This document shows, piece by piece, positions 32,509-42,255 of a DNA stretch of 64,000 nucleotides. Origin of the DNA: Haliscomenobacter sp033763495 (GTDB taxonomy: Bacteria > Bacteroidota > Bacteroidia > Chitinophagales > Saprospiraceae); assembly GCF_033763495.1 (NCBI RefSeq), contig NZ_JANRKL010000148.1:98076-162075 (forward strand). The letters are read 5' to 3'. Below the pieces are notes generated by a model. The model was not told the origin of the DNA, searched no databases, and worked only from the letters and a program-made list of their open reading frames with translations. A program made the translations under genes and the position numbers. Numbering within the stretch: position 1 is the stretch's first letter; every line of letters starts with the position of its first letter.

Positions 32509-35373
32509 TTACGGCCTCCCAGAGCGATCTATCACCGTTGCACTCGCCTGTTGCGTTCCATAAATCACCACATCCTGAATATTGACATGGGATGGCTGGG
32601 TAGCCATGTAATAGATGGTATTCGCCACATCCTGCGAAGTCAGCGGTTGGAAGTCATTGTAAATTTTGGCCCGATCGGCGTCACCATCGAAACGCACCAG
32701 CGCAAACTCCGTTTCTTCCACGTGGCCGGGGGCAATTTGACTTACCCGGATGTTGTATTTGTGCAAGTCCAGGCGCATGGTCCGGGTCAGCATATCAACT
32801 GCCGCTTTCGAAGCACAATAAACATTCCCCATTGGGTAGGGTTCCTTGCCTGCAATCGAACCAATGTTGATGATATGGCCTCTGTGTTGGGCCACCATCA
32901 TTGGGCTGACGCAACGGGTTAGGTAAAGCAGACCTTTGATGTTGGTATCGATCATCTCTTCCCAATGCTCCAGCGAGCCTTCCTGGATTTCAGACAAACC
33001 TTTTGCTTTGCCTGCGTTGTTCATCAACAGGTCGATGCTGCGCCATTCTTCTGGTAAATTCTGGATGTTTTCAGCGACCTTGTGGTAGTCGCGCACATCA
33101 AAAACCAAGCCTAAGACTTCAGCCCCAGCCTGCATCAATTCCGCTTTAACCGCTTCCAAACGATCTTCACGACGCCCGGTAAGGATCAAACGCCAGCCCG
33201 CCTGGGCAAAAGTACGGGCCGTGGCCAAGCCAATTCCAGAAGTCGCGCCAGTGATCAGGGCTGTTTTGGCAGGAGGCATTTCGAAGGGCTCCTCTACAAT
33301 GGGCTCTTCCTCTACTACCGCTTCTTCCACCTGGGCCGCTTTGGCTTTCAGTAATTCTTCCAGGCGCAGGATGTTCTGTTTAAGGGCCTCAATGGTGTCG
33401 TGTTCGATAGAAAGCAGCGGTGAAAGTGGTGGAGCGCTAATTTCTTCGACTACCCCTGCAATTTCTTCGAGCGCCACAGGCTCTTCGTCTGCAACGGAAT
33501 CCTCAATTGCAGTAGGAACTTCCTCTTCAATTGCTTCAACTTCTGGTTCGGTAGGAGTACCTAGCCCTCTGAAGGCAATTTCATTTTCCGGCGTTTGCAA
33601 CTCAGGGTTGTTGGCGATGGCTGCTTCGTAATATTCCAGTGCCTTGGCGGCATCACCAGCAGTATGGTAAATCAGCGCCAGGTCGTAATTGGCAAAAGGG
33701 TGTTTGCTTTGAATCTCCAGGGTTTTGAGAAACCATTCTTCAGCTTTGGTCGTTTTTCCCATCACATCGGCCAGGATAGAGGCATACTGGTAATGAGCGT
33801 CAGCATTGCCGGGGTTGCGTTTGGCTGCTTTTTTAAAACATTTGGCAGCGTACTCTACATCTTCCGGGAAATGGGCTTGAAGTACCGTACCTAAGCGGTA
33901 GTGAACGTCCGTAAATTCATCATTGATGTCGATCAGCCGCTCATAGTGTTTGCGGGCGGCATTGAAATCTCCCTGGAGTTCAGACAATTCTCCAAGCAAG
34001 AAGAAAGCTGCTTCGTGGTCGGGATCAATTTCAGTAGCCAAGGCCAATTGTTCCAGTGCTCCGTTGAGGTCGCGGGTATTTTGGGCCAGAATCAATCCGT
34101 AGAAATAATGCATTTCCGCACTACCAGGATAAATTTTGATGGCTTGTTTCATGTAATTGATGCCCGCTTCTACCTGGCCTGATGCTACTAACCCCCGGGC
34201 CTCACGAATCAGGTCGCTTACCTTATCATTACTTTCTTCTTCGTCCACCTCATCGTCGTTATCGTCATCTGTCTCGTCGGAACTGGCCACTTCACTGCTG
34301 GAATCTTCATGAGCATCAGCATCGGGCGTATCCAAGTACGCATCGGTATGCGTAACTGCCACTTCAGCAGTTTCTGGTTCAACTACTTCGTTAATGTTTG
34401 CTTCGGCGATTGTTCCTATTTCGGGTTCCAGCGCAGGAATTTCCAATGGGATTTCTTCCAGTGCCGTTGAGGCATGTTCAGCAATAACGACCCCAAGGTC
34501 TTCCAGGTTTTCGGCCAACTCAGCGCCCGTCCATTCCTCCAGATTTTCTGCTAATTCATGCCCGGGTTCTGCCATTGTTGAGGGCTTTTCTGTTACCAGT
34601 TCGGGTTCTTCGGGCCTTGCTTCTATTTCATTTTCCTGAAACAATTCGGCAATGGGGTTTTCCTGTAGCGCGGGTTCAGTTGGCAACTCTGTTGTACCGA
34701 CTGCAACTTCAGTATCCACTTCTGCCGATGGGTCGTCCTGAAAATTCAAATTCGGAACATTGGATTTGAAAGCTGACCACTCTGCAGAATCCTCCACAAA
34801 TTCAAAAAACGCCCGCATGTGGTTTTCGATAAAATCCCCAAACTGGTAGTAACGCATGTTGCGCAGCACCCGCAGGAATTCACTTGCTTCGCTGGAAACC
34901 TGGCGGAGGATGCGCAAATTTTCATTCAGTTCTTCTCGTTTGTCTGCCTCGTTTTCTGCTTCAAATTTGCGTTTTTGGCTTCGCAGGTCCAGGTATTTGT
35001 TTTGCCAATAATTGATATAGGGAATGATGTCGCCAATGCGCTCAAATTTGGTGGGCGTATTGACCCACTGGCCGCTGGCTTCATCCTTGTTGCGGCCATC
35101 AATGACCAGAGGAAGAATGTTGCTCGTTTTTTGTTGCACCAGTTGCAGGGCGCGATTCATACAATGTTCCGAGCGGAGAAAATTATCGCTAATGAGCAGC
35201 AAGATGGTGCCATCAAAGTCGCGCAGTTGTTCCGCCAGTGTGGCTTCCTCTGCATTTTTTTTGCAGTAGTAGTGGCTTACACTATATGATGTCTGACTTA
35301 GTGCTTTATAAAGCGATTCTGCAACCGGGAGGTTATCGATACAGTAAGCTAGTGCTATTTTTTTAGTTGCCAT
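32509..35373 (-). CDS. TIR-TPR-SDR fusion protein
   Basis: A 954-residue protein with an unusual order of domains. Residues 1-135 form a TIR domain (KKIALAYCIDNLPVAESLYK, TILLLISDNFLRSEHCMNRA). Where active TIR NADases have Glu in the WCxxE motif, this one reads HCMNR, so catalysis is doubtful. Residues 200-370 are a long acidic Glu/Asp/Ala-rich linker, and 370-620 hold about six TPR units (AEMHYFYGLILAQ, AHYQYASILADVMG). Residues 700-954 form a complete short-chain dehydrogenase: TGATSGIG cofactor loop, NNAG, catalytic Ser in NIGSIAG, and YCASK. An in-frame ATG at 35418 would add 15 residues. No signal peptide is seen, so it is cytoplasmic. Confidence 0.88.
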   Translation of the reverse strand: MATKKIALAYCIDNLPVAESLYKALSQTSYSVSHYYCKKNAEEATLAEQLRDFDGTILLLISDNFLRSEHCMNRALQLVQQKTSNILPLVIDGRNKDEASGQWVNTPTKFERIGDIIPYINYWQNKYLDLRSQKRKFEAENEADKREELNENLRILRQVSSEASEFLRVLRNMRYYQFGDFIENHMRAFFEFVEDSAEWSAFKSNVPNLNFQDDPSAEVDTEVAVGTTELPTEPALQENPIAELFQENEIEARPEEPELVTEKPSTMAEPGHELAENLEEWTGAELAENLEDLGVVIAEHASTALEEIPLEIPALEPEIGTIAEANINEVVEPETAEVAVTHTDAYLDTPDADAHEDSSSEVASSDETDDDNDDEVDEEESNDKVSDLIREARGLVASGQVEAGINYMKQAIKIYPGSAEMHYFYGLILAQNTRDLNGALEQLALATEIDPDHEAAFFLLGELSELQGDFNAARKHYERLIDINDEFTDVHYRLGTVLQAHFPEDVEYAAKCFKKAAKRNPGNADAHYQYASILADVMGKTTKAEEWFLKTLEIQSKHPFANYDLALIYHTAGDAAKALEYYEAAIANNPELQTPENEIAFRGLGTPTEPEVEAIEEEVPTAIEDSVADEEPVALEEIAGVVEEISAPPLSPLLSIEHDTIEALKQNILRLEELLKAKAAQVEEAVVEEEPIVEEPFEMPPAKTALITGATSGIGLATARTFAQAGWRLILTGRREDRLEAVKAELMQAGAEVLGLVFDVRDYHKVAENIQNLPEEWRSIDLLMNNAGKAKGLSEIQEGSLEHWEEMIDTNIKGLLYLTRCVSPMMVAQHRGHIINIGSIAGKEPYPMGNVYCASKAAVDMLTRTMRLDLHKYNIRVSQIAPGHVEETEFALVRFDGDADRAKIYNDFQPLTSQDVANTIYYMATQPSHVNIQDVVIYGTQQASATVIDRSGRP

Positions 35374-35447
35374 GGTTTTCTTTCGGTTTCTAGGTTGTTT
35401 GGTTTTGAAAAAAGACATTATGCCTAAAGGCGAAAAATTCCGTTTTG

Positions 35448-36794
35448 CTATTGCTGTACGGATTTAGTGGTCAAAAGTTGCGATATGAAACGGCTAAATT
35501 CCATTTTAAATTGCTTGTATTCACTGGTAGCAGGCCCTGCAAAGCCCGTATGGATGAGTTGCACCCGATCATTTTGATCCACTATGATCATGGTTGGAAA
35601 GGCCAACACAGCGTTGAGCATGGGCAAAACCTGTGAGGCTTCGGCTTTGTCGGAACTTCCGGCCAGGAGCAATTCATAGTCCATTTTGAAATGCTGCTTG
35701 TACGTACGCAGGGAGCCCATGGCTTTTTCTTTGTCTTTGTAACGTTCAAAGGCCAACGCAATGACCTCCACATCTTGATCGGGATGTTCTTTTAAATATT
35801 CTACCAAAAACTCCGTTTCATCCCGACAATTGGGGCACCAGGTGCCCATTAGTTGGATGATTTTTACCTTGTTTTTGTAGCGGGCGTCTTTGAGGCTTAC
35901 TTTTTTGCCATCTGGATTTTCGAAGGAAAAATCAAAACGGTCGTAACCGGATTTGAGGTAAGTCAGGCTATGTGCATCAGCCAATTTGGCTTTGGGATTG
36001 AATTTTGCCTCCCAAGAGGTTTGGTACAAATGCCCGGAGCGGAAAGAGCCGATCATGGTGCTGTCCTTGGGGTCTATTTTTCCCTCAAATAAAAAAGCAT
36101 GAGTGCCGTCAAAGCAGGAAAGATACAATTTATTGGCTTGTACGGTGCCTTCCAAATAGCGGTAATCACCCGTTTCAGTCATAAACGTGCCAGTAAGGTA
36201 ATTGCCATTTTGTTTGAACTCTCCAACGCCTTTGTACTCGTCAGGGGTGCCGATTTCAAATGTGGTTTCCCAACGCCCACTCACATCCATTACGGGTTCC
36301 TTGCGCAAGTTGGTGAACCGGTAATCGCGTCCGTGGCGGGCTACAAAGGGAATGCTGTAATTCTCCTTGTTGCGCACCACCCACTGGCCATCGATGGCAT
36401 TTTCCAAAAAGTAACCCTTGATGTAGGAATCAAAGACCGGGAAATTGATCAGGATGGTGTCTTTAGCCTGGCTTTTGTCGCGGCCAATTTTGATGTCATC
36501 TACCACAATCCGCTCCTCACCGTTGATGATTTCGATGTAAAAACTATCCGGCGTCACATACTTTACTTCAAAAAGAAAAGGCAATTCCCCATTGCTGACT
36601 TCTTCAAATTTTAAATTGACCTTATCGGGAAGCGGCTCACCACGGGGGTTGGGGTTGATGGGGTTGTTTTCCAGTTTAAGCACTGCCCGCCAAACGCCAG
36701 GGGGCAAACCTGTATAAGGATTTTCTGCCGAAAAAAAACAGGAATTCAATCCAAAAATGACCAGTAAATAAAAAACCGAATGGGCGATTTTCAT
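35448..36794 (-). CDS. TlpA-family thioredoxin-like lipoprotein
   Basis: This 448-residue protein has a lipoprotein signal (YLLVIFGLNSCFFS, Cys19). A beta-rich N-terminal domain covers about 30-290. The thioredoxin-fold domain has LMGTWCPNCRDETEFL (CPNC) and the cis-Pro segment VLAFPTMIIV. It is expected in the periplasm or on the outer membrane as a thiol-disulfide oxidoreductase. It begins 2 bp after the stop of the upstream 177-residue gene, so both are in one operon. Confidence 0.88.
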   Translation of the reverse strand: MKIAHSVFYLLVIFGLNSCFFSAENPYTGLPPGVWRAVLKLENNPINPNPRGEPLPDKVNLKFEEVSNGELPFLFEVKYVTPDSFYIEIINGEERIVVDDIKIGRDKSQAKDTILINFPVFDSYIKGYFLENAIDGQWVVRNKENYSIPFVARHGRDYRFTNLRKEPVMDVSGRWETTFEIGTPDEYKGVGEFKQNGNYLTGTFMTETGDYRYLEGTVQANKLYLSCFDGTHAFLFEGKIDPKDSTMIGSFRSGHLYQTSWEAKFNPKAKLADAHSLTYLKSGYDRFDFSFENPDGKKVSLKDARYKNKVKIIQLMGTWCPNCRDETEFLVEYLKEHPDQDVEVIALAFERYKDKEKAMGSLRTYKQHFKMDYELLLAGSSDKAEASQVLPMLNAVLAFPTMIIVDQNDRVQLIHTGFAGPATSEYKQFKMEFSRFISQLLTTKSVQQ

Positions 36795-36796
36795 TG

Positions 36797-37330
36797 TTAA
36801 CTTTTTTCTCCAGTAAAGTAATGCTCTTTATACCGAAAAAGGACATTGAAAGTTGTCAAACTGCCGTAAATTTTAGTAATGTACTGCTGCAAGTTGACTT
36901 TTTCGGCGTCGCTGAGTTGAGCATTGCTGTTGATGCGTTGTTCGAGTACGCGCAGGCGGTCGCGGGTCATCACGATTTTGTGGAAAAAATCTTCGATGGG
37001 CAGCTCTTTGGCTTTGAGGCTTTTGTCGGCGGGTTGTAGGATCAGTGTTCCGCCTTCCCAGCGGTCGCCAATGGGGACTTCCTCCATGCCATCAAGGTAG
37101 GTGCGCAGGATTTTGATCAGCGATTTTTCGGCAGCGCTAAAACTCACCGGGTCCTCGGCAGGAATTGCTTCTACAATTTCCATTTTGTCGTAGTCTTTGC
37201 CCACTAATTTGATGCCGTAAAGGCTGAAACAAATGTCGTAGGCCACGGCGTGTAGGCGAATCACCACCCCATCGCCGTATGCAGGGTGTTTTACACGGGA
37301 TCCCACTCCCAGTAGCGTTTGCTCAGACAT
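36797..37330 (-). CDS. Conserved hypothetical protein with Tudor-like N-terminus
   Basis: A 177-residue cytoplasmic protein. The N-terminal 50 residues (GVGSRVKHPAYGDGVVIRLH) resemble the small SH3/Tudor-like folds found in CarD and at UvrD C-termini, which read GxxVxHxxFGxGxV. The remainder is helical (LIKILRTYLDGMEEV ... INSNAQLSDAEKVNLQQYI). No enzymatic motif is seen. It is co-transcribed with the downstream TlpA-like gene (2-bp gap). The function is unknown. Confidence 0.7.
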   Translation of the reverse strand: MSEQTLLGVGSRVKHPAYGDGVVIRLHAVAYDICFSLYGIKLVGKDYDKMEIVEAIPAEDPVSFSAAEKSLIKILRTYLDGMEEVPIGDRWEGGTLILQPADKSLKAKELPIEDFFHKIVMTRDRLRVLEQRINSNAQLSDAEKVNLQQYITKIYGSLTTFNVLFRYKEHYFTGEKS

Positions 37331-37465
37331 GGTACTTTGTATTTGCGGCGGAAATTAAGGAAGAATTGTGGAAAATGGTGAAAGGGAGGGGTGTTGATTT
37401 GGGAAATTTGTTATATTTTGTTTTTGGTATGGGTGAGGGATTGAGTAGATTCTATACTTCTTGCT

Positions 37466-39382
37466 TTACTCATGGCTAATCCTCACCCAAATCTCCAGCG
37501 TCCGCCAATCTTTCGTTTCAACCTCTTTCACTCTACCCACGGCGCGGGTTGGGCTGATGGGCTGAGCCTCATCCGGAGGCAATCCCTTTTGGTTGAACAA
37601 ATCCGTGTTGAACTCTTCGGTACTGATGAACACTTTCAGGCACTCTTCGATGGCATGGATGCCATTGGCAAGATGGGTTTCCTCCATGCGCAAGGGGATC
37701 ACCAAATAAGGATAACCATTGATCACATCGGTGGCATTGGCTTCTTCGCCGGGGTTCAAAGCCTGTTTGGGCAGGAGCACATTACTGATCCCAAAGTCAT
37801 CGCCCAGGTAAAGCAGACTGATCCAGAGCGGACGCAGGCCCGTATTTTTGATTTTGAGTTTAAAACCCGGTTGGTGCCATTGGCCCTCTTTATTTAGATA
37901 CGGAAACGAAACCGGAGGCACCCGCCAATCCACTCGTTCTGAGGGCGCATCGTTGCTGTCATTACCCGCTTCGGTCACCCGTTGCAAATCCAAGGTGATC
38001 TCTTCGTCGCGAATCCGGGTATCCAGGTTGTGCAGATCAAGTACTTGTCGCCAAGCAGCGATGGTTTCCAATTTTTGCAAAAAGAAGATTGCTGCTGTTT
38101 CATCATCGCCGGGCACCCGTTTAAAAAGTGGCGCATAATCGTGTTGACGGCTCAAAAAAAAGGCTCCGTCCTTGGCGTGAAGCAAAAAATCAGCAGGCCG
38201 ATCACGGGTAAGGGTAAACAGGTTAGCTTTTGCTTTTTGGAGTTGTGCTTCTACCGCTGCGATACCCGCCGGATCACTTCCTGGCGCAATCCCCAGGGTG
38301 TAGGGAGAAATGGCCCGGCGTTTCATCACTGCGGCATAAGTACGGAGCGGATCGTAGTGCTCCATTCCGGTAATTTTGGAAAGAGAAGGTTCTACTTCAG
38401 CTACTTCGATTTCATGCTGGTCGTGCAAAAGTGCCAGCAGCGTGCGGTTGCCCGGTTCTCCAACGTTAATGCCATGAATAGCTCCGGCGTTGAGCCACCA
38501 GACATTGAATTTATCGCGCACAATGGCATAAGGTGCTCGTTCGGCAGCAGGAGACGTAGAGAGAAAGCCCAGCTTTTTATCTTCGGCTTCGGTTGATTCC
38601 AATTGTGGCGACTGTTCACTGACCAGGCGGCGTACCCGCAGATTGACCTGCCCCAACAGGCTTTCATACGAGAGGAATTCCCCCGATTGTGCCAAGGTTT
38701 CCACTAAACAATAGGTGAATGCGCCCCGAGGAGTTCCTTTAATTCGCGCCTCTTTGGCCGTTTCTACATCTCGCGCTGCGCCCAGATGGATTCTGCGCCC
38801 CTGTGGAGGGCTCAGTTCACCTTTGCTACTCTTTTGGTAATCGGCATAACCCAAATATTGCTCCAAAGTGGACTTGCTGCCTATTTCACGTAGATCACGG
38901 GTACGCAGCGTTTCCACCTCTGTGTCACGCAAAGAACCCGAGTGACAACAATCGGTGATGGTAATAAACGGAATGTCTTTGTCTTTGACTGCCAGCCAAA
39001 TCAACCAGGACAATTCTTTGTCCATCAAATCGCGCCCGCCTTCTGTACGGCTGTCCCAACACACCAGTGAATCACTGAGGTGATCCGATTCCAGATGCCA
39101 AAACTCCTCAGGAGCCGGGCTGCGTGAACCATGCCCCCCGTAAAACAACAAACATTGGTCGCCAGCTTGGGCGGCTTGAAAATGGTCGAATCCGGCGATA
39201 AAGGCCTCCCGGGTGACTTGTTCGTCGGTCAGTGTATGCAACTTTAAGGTCAAACCCGCTTTAGTACAATGTGTTTCCAGGTAAGTTTTAAAATGTTGTA
39301 AGTCGCGTACACATCCCTCCAGCACATGACGTGGATTGGGGTATTTATCAATGGCGGTGAGGAGGGCGTAAACTGTGGGCAT
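37466..39382 (-). CDS. Caspase-family (C14) protease
   Basis: This 638-residue protein has an N-terminal caspase-like p20 domain with the catalytic His84 in LLFYGGHGSRS and Cys146 in ITDCCHSGS. DSLVCWDSR supplies the usual acidic P1-pocket region, consistent with a metacaspase/orthocaspase specific for basic residues. The C-terminal 350 residues contain a segment of mixed strands (YAIVRDKFNVWWLNAGAIHG) and a beta-sandwich-like end (FKLKIKNTGLRPLWISLLYL), both unassigned. It has no signal peptide. The gene is divergent from the two-component/CHAT operon, 244 bp away. Such caspases act as effectors in bacterial cell-death systems; that role is inferred here. Confidence 0.9.
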   Translation of the reverse strand: MPTVYALLTAIDKYPNPRHVLEGCVRDLQHFKTYLETHCTKAGLTLKLHTLTDEQVTREAFIAGFDHFQAAQAGDQCLLFYGGHGSRSPAPEEFWHLESDHLSDSLVCWDSRTEGGRDLMDKELSWLIWLAVKDKDIPFITITDCCHSGSLRDTEVETLRTRDLREIGSKSTLEQYLGYADYQKSSKGELSPPQGRRIHLGAARDVETAKEARIKGTPRGAFTYCLVETLAQSGEFLSYESLLGQVNLRVRRLVSEQSPQLESTEAEDKKLGFLSTSPAAERAPYAIVRDKFNVWWLNAGAIHGINVGEPGNRTLLALLHDQHEIEVAEVEPSLSKITGMEHYDPLRTYAAVMKRRAISPYTLGIAPGSDPAGIAAVEAQLQKAKANLFTLTRDRPADFLLHAKDGAFFLSRQHDYAPLFKRVPGDDETAAIFFLQKLETIAAWRQVLDLHNLDTRIRDEEITLDLQRVTEAGNDSNDAPSERVDWRVPPVSFPYLNKEGQWHQPGFKLKIKNTGLRPLWISLLYLGDDFGISNVLLPKQALNPGEEANATDVINGYPYLVIPLRMEETHLANGIHAIEECLKVFISTEEFNTDLFNQKGLPPDEAQPISPTRAVGRVKEVETKDWRTLEIWVRISHE

Positions 39383-39523
39383 TGTTATAATTATTATTTA
39401 GGTGATCATTCAAAATATTACCTCAATGTAATGATTATACAAAATTAAACTGAACTTTCAAGCCTTTTTCCATTATATTTGATCATATTTGTTACACTTC
39501 AATTCTCCTACTCTCATGTTCTA

Positions 39524-39592
39524 CTTGATTCTAAGTAGAGCGAAATACTGTTTTAAAAGTAGCATATCACCTGTCAATTGCCTTGATCTTTG
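39524..39592 (+). promoter_or_regulatory. Shared regulon promoter D (two-component/CHAT operon)
   Basis: Two 14-bp direct repeats, CTTGATTCTAAGTA (39524-39537) and CTGTTTTAAAAGTA (39548-39561), are 24 bp apart. A Bacteroidota-type -7 box GATCTTTG lies at 39585-39592, exactly 61 bp from the first repeat. The same geometry occurs upstream of three other genes (49077, 51286, 54062). This copy is the most divergent in sequence. The positions, about -64 and -40, fit an activator-dependent promoter. Confidence 0.65.
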
Positions 39593-39626
39593 TAGCATCA
39601 AAACATTCATCAAAAATTAAAACACT

Positions 39627-40064
39627 ATGAAATTTTTCCATCCAGTCCTTCAGTTAGGAAAAGAAAGTGGAGAACTCGCTGACAATTATTTTCTCCACGT
39701 CATTAACTTTTGCCCACGCAGCAATTTTCAGGCCGACGGCTTCAGCATCAACAAAGAAAATTTGGCCAATGGTTTGCTGAAAATTACGGTCAAATTAAAG
39801 CAAGTTGCTGCGATGCCCAATTACGAGTTCATTACCCCCGTAGTACACAGCATTGATCTTGGTGCGATCAATTTTCCGATTGTGGAAAGCATGGTTGAAG
39901 TAACCGTAATCGGCGATGTTCTCCAAGAACCTACATCGAACGCAAGATCTACTGATGCCCCTACAACAACCAAAACGGGTGGTACAGGGACGGTTAGTAC
40001 AGGTTCAGCTACCGACCGTGAACGCCCTGGCGATGACCCAACTTTATTCGGTTTTGTAAGATGA
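39627..40064 (+). CDS. Small hypothetical protein, first gene of the CHAT operon
   Basis: A 145-residue protein of unknown family. Residues 1-110 look like a compact alpha/beta or beta-rich domain (YFLHVINFCPRSNFQADGF, ENLANGLLKITVKLKQVA, VESMVEVTVIGDV). The last 35 residues are Thr/Gly/Ser-rich and probably flexible. No signal peptide or membrane helix is present. The stop overlaps the next start by 4 bp (ATGA), so it is translationally coupled to the TPR histidine kinase. It is the first gene behind the shared promoter. It could be a ligand, a substrate of the proteases or an adaptor. Confidence 0.75.
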   Translation: MKFFHPVLQLGKESGELADNYFLHVINFCPRSNFQADGFSINKENLANGLLKITVKLKQVAAMPNYEFITPVVHSIDLGAINFPIVESMVEVTVIGDVLQEPTSNARSTDAPTTTKTGGTGTVSTGSATDRERPGDDPTLFGFVR

Positions 40065-42229
40065 GAATCCTGCTTATCGGCGCATTGGGATTGCTTTGGT
40101 TTTGCCTCCCGTGCGGAAATGCTCAACAAAACACTACGGGAGTTGCTTCACAAGGAATTCCACTGTCAATTTGCTCCCAAGTAGATTCTCTTAATGAGTT
40201 AGCCTTTCAAAGTCTCGAAGCTGAACGGATCGAGCAATTTGCTCGGGAAGCTTTGAAATTGGCACAAAAAGGCAATTGCGCTAAAGGGTATGCCGATGGT
40301 TACTTCCGACTTGGCTTGGCTAAGTCGGAAATGGGCGACCTGTTGCAAGCAAAAATGTACTATCAGCAAGGTTTAATTTTACGTGAAAAATTGGGGGATA
40401 GCCTTGATATTGCCAAAGGTTATAAAAACTTAGGGCAATTGTATACCCGTTTAAACCTCTACGATAGTGCACAATACTATCTCAGGAGAGCCATTGAATT
40501 CATCCAATACCGAAAGGAGCTTGCTTTAGCTAAAATGTACAATGACTTGGGTACCTTGTACAAGGATAGTAACCGTTTTGGTTTGGCCAGGGTTTATTAT
40601 CAACGTGGAATGCTTTTATACTCCCTGCTGCGGCCCAACGAACTTGAGACACTTGAGGAAATCCGATCTGGTCGTGCAACCCTACGGATGAATTACGCTG
40701 TGTTGATTCAAGATCATTTCAATCAAAGGCAAGCGGCCAAAGATTCCCTCTTGCGGTCGCTACGCGATTTCAAAAGTTTGGATGCCAATGCCAAAAAGTA
40801 TATTCCGTTGTGCCATTTTTTTCTTGGCAACAATGCCTACTACCGACGAAATTTGCAACTGGCTGAATCTTATTATTTAAAATCAAATGCAGACAGTCTG
40901 CACTTCGATTTGCTTTATCGGGCAAAGACATACAAAAACCTTGGTCGGGTATACCTCGACCAAGGTAAATATCCTCAGGCCCGGCAGAATTTGGAGCTAA
41001 GTCGCAAAATATTAGCGCCTTTAAACAACGAGCCTGAACTTGCTTTGCTGCAATTTGAGTGGGCCAACTTTTTTTATGAACAGGCCAAATTTGCCGATGC
41101 AGCCCGCAATTACCTCAAGGTGTTGCGGCTTCAACCCAAAGACACTTTATTGGTGGGGCGAGCCCTGTTTTTTCTCTCCGATGCGTACCAGGAGCTCAAA
41201 CTGCCCAAGCAAGCCAAAAGGTATGAAGACCAACTCATCCGCTTGCTGAACAACTTAAATTCCGATCAGGGGAATTTAGCTTTTCAGGAATTGTTTCGTT
41301 ACCAAATGGACAAACAAGGGCTGCTCAAACAATTTTTGCAATACCAAAAAGAACTCGTTTACCAGCGCAGCCTAACCTGGGGCGCGGTACTGGTTGGTTT
41401 ATTGCTGCTTGCCATGGGGGGTGTTTATTTGTTCCGCCAAAGGCAAATTGCGGCCATTCGGGAAGCGAAAATCGCCCAGCAAAACGAAGAAATCGCGCTC
41501 AACAACAAAAACCTCGCCCTACAGGAAGCCGAACTGGCCAGAAAGAAGGAACAGGTAGCTATTCAACAAAATTTAGCCTTGCTGCGCCAAAAGGAACTGG
41601 AAACCCAGTACGCCCGACTGGAAGCACAAGATCTCATTCAGCAAAAAATTGGTGAGGAATTGCACGATGGTGTAGGCTCTATGTTGGCTACGGTCAAAAT
41701 GAACCTGTTGACTGTTGAAGAAGTACTGGATCGTTTGCCCAAAGAACGCATCATTACTTACAATCAGGCCAATCGTTTGTTGGATCAAGCTTGTGACAAA
41801 GTGCGCAAACTCAGCCACGAATTTGGCGAAGCCCTCCTGAAACAGTTCGGCCTTAAAGCCCAGTTGGAAGCCCTGCTGGAAGCAATTGGTACTTCCAAAA
41901 TAGCAGTCGAACTGGTGACCCACGGGCTGAACCAGCGCCAGGATTTCCAGTTGGAACTCAACCTTTACCGGATCATCCAGGAACTGGTCCATAATGTGAT
42001 CAAACACGCCCAGGCCACGCATATCTCCATCCAGGTAAGTTACTTTCCGGAGAATGTAAACGTGGTGATCGACGACAATGGGCGTGGTTTTGAGGTACAA
42101 TCGATCCAGGATAGCCCCGGGTTGGGCATGTTGTCCATCCAATCACGGGTGAATGAGCACTCAGGCCACATTCACTTTGACTCAAAACCCGGACGGGGCA
42201 CTACCGTAATGATTGATATTCCTTTGTAG
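40061..42229 (+). CDS. TPR-containing sensor histidine kinase (HisKA_3)
   Basis: This 722-residue protein has a signal peptide (MRILLIGALGLLWFCLPCG), about eight TPR-like repeats (50-400) that should face the periplasm, one transmembrane helix at about 439-458 (GAVLVGLLLLAMGGVYLF), a coiled coil, and a HisKA_3 domain with His535 in GEELHDGVGSM. The ATPase module has IIQELVHNVIKHA, DDNGRGF and GLGMLSIQSR. This layout is common in Bacteroidota for kinases paired with NarL-type regulators. The regulator follows 26 bp downstream. The signal is probably a protein or peptide bound by the TPR domain. Confidence 0.92.
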   Translation: MRILLIGALGLLWFCLPCGNAQQNTTGVASQGIPLSICSQVDSLNELAFQSLEAERIEQFAREALKLAQKGNCAKGYADGYFRLGLAKSEMGDLLQAKMYYQQGLILREKLGDSLDIAKGYKNLGQLYTRLNLYDSAQYYLRRAIEFIQYRKELALAKMYNDLGTLYKDSNRFGLARVYYQRGMLLYSLLRPNELETLEEIRSGRATLRMNYAVLIQDHFNQRQAAKDSLLRSLRDFKSLDANAKKYIPLCHFFLGNNAYYRRNLQLAESYYLKSNADSLHFDLLYRAKTYKNLGRVYLDQGKYPQARQNLELSRKILAPLNNEPELALLQFEWANFFYEQAKFADAARNYLKVLRLQPKDTLLVGRALFFLSDAYQELKLPKQAKRYEDQLIRLLNNLNSDQGNLAFQELFRYQMDKQGLLKQFLQYQKELVYQRSLTWGAVLVGLLLLAMGGVYLFRQRQIAAIREAKIAQQNEEIALNNKNLALQEAELARKKEQVAIQQNLALLRQKELETQYARLEAQDLIQQKIGEELHDGVGSMLATVKMNLLTVEEVLDRLPKERIITYNQANRLLDQACDKVRKLSHEFGEALLKQFGLKAQLEALLEAIGTSKIAVELVTHGLNQRQDFQLELNLYRIIQELVHNVIKHAQATHISIQVSYFPENVNVVIDDNGRGFEVQSIQDSPGLGMLSIQSRVNEHSGHIHFDSKPGRGTTVMIDIPL

Positions 42230-42255
42230 AAAGCTGTTTTTAAAAGATTTGAACC

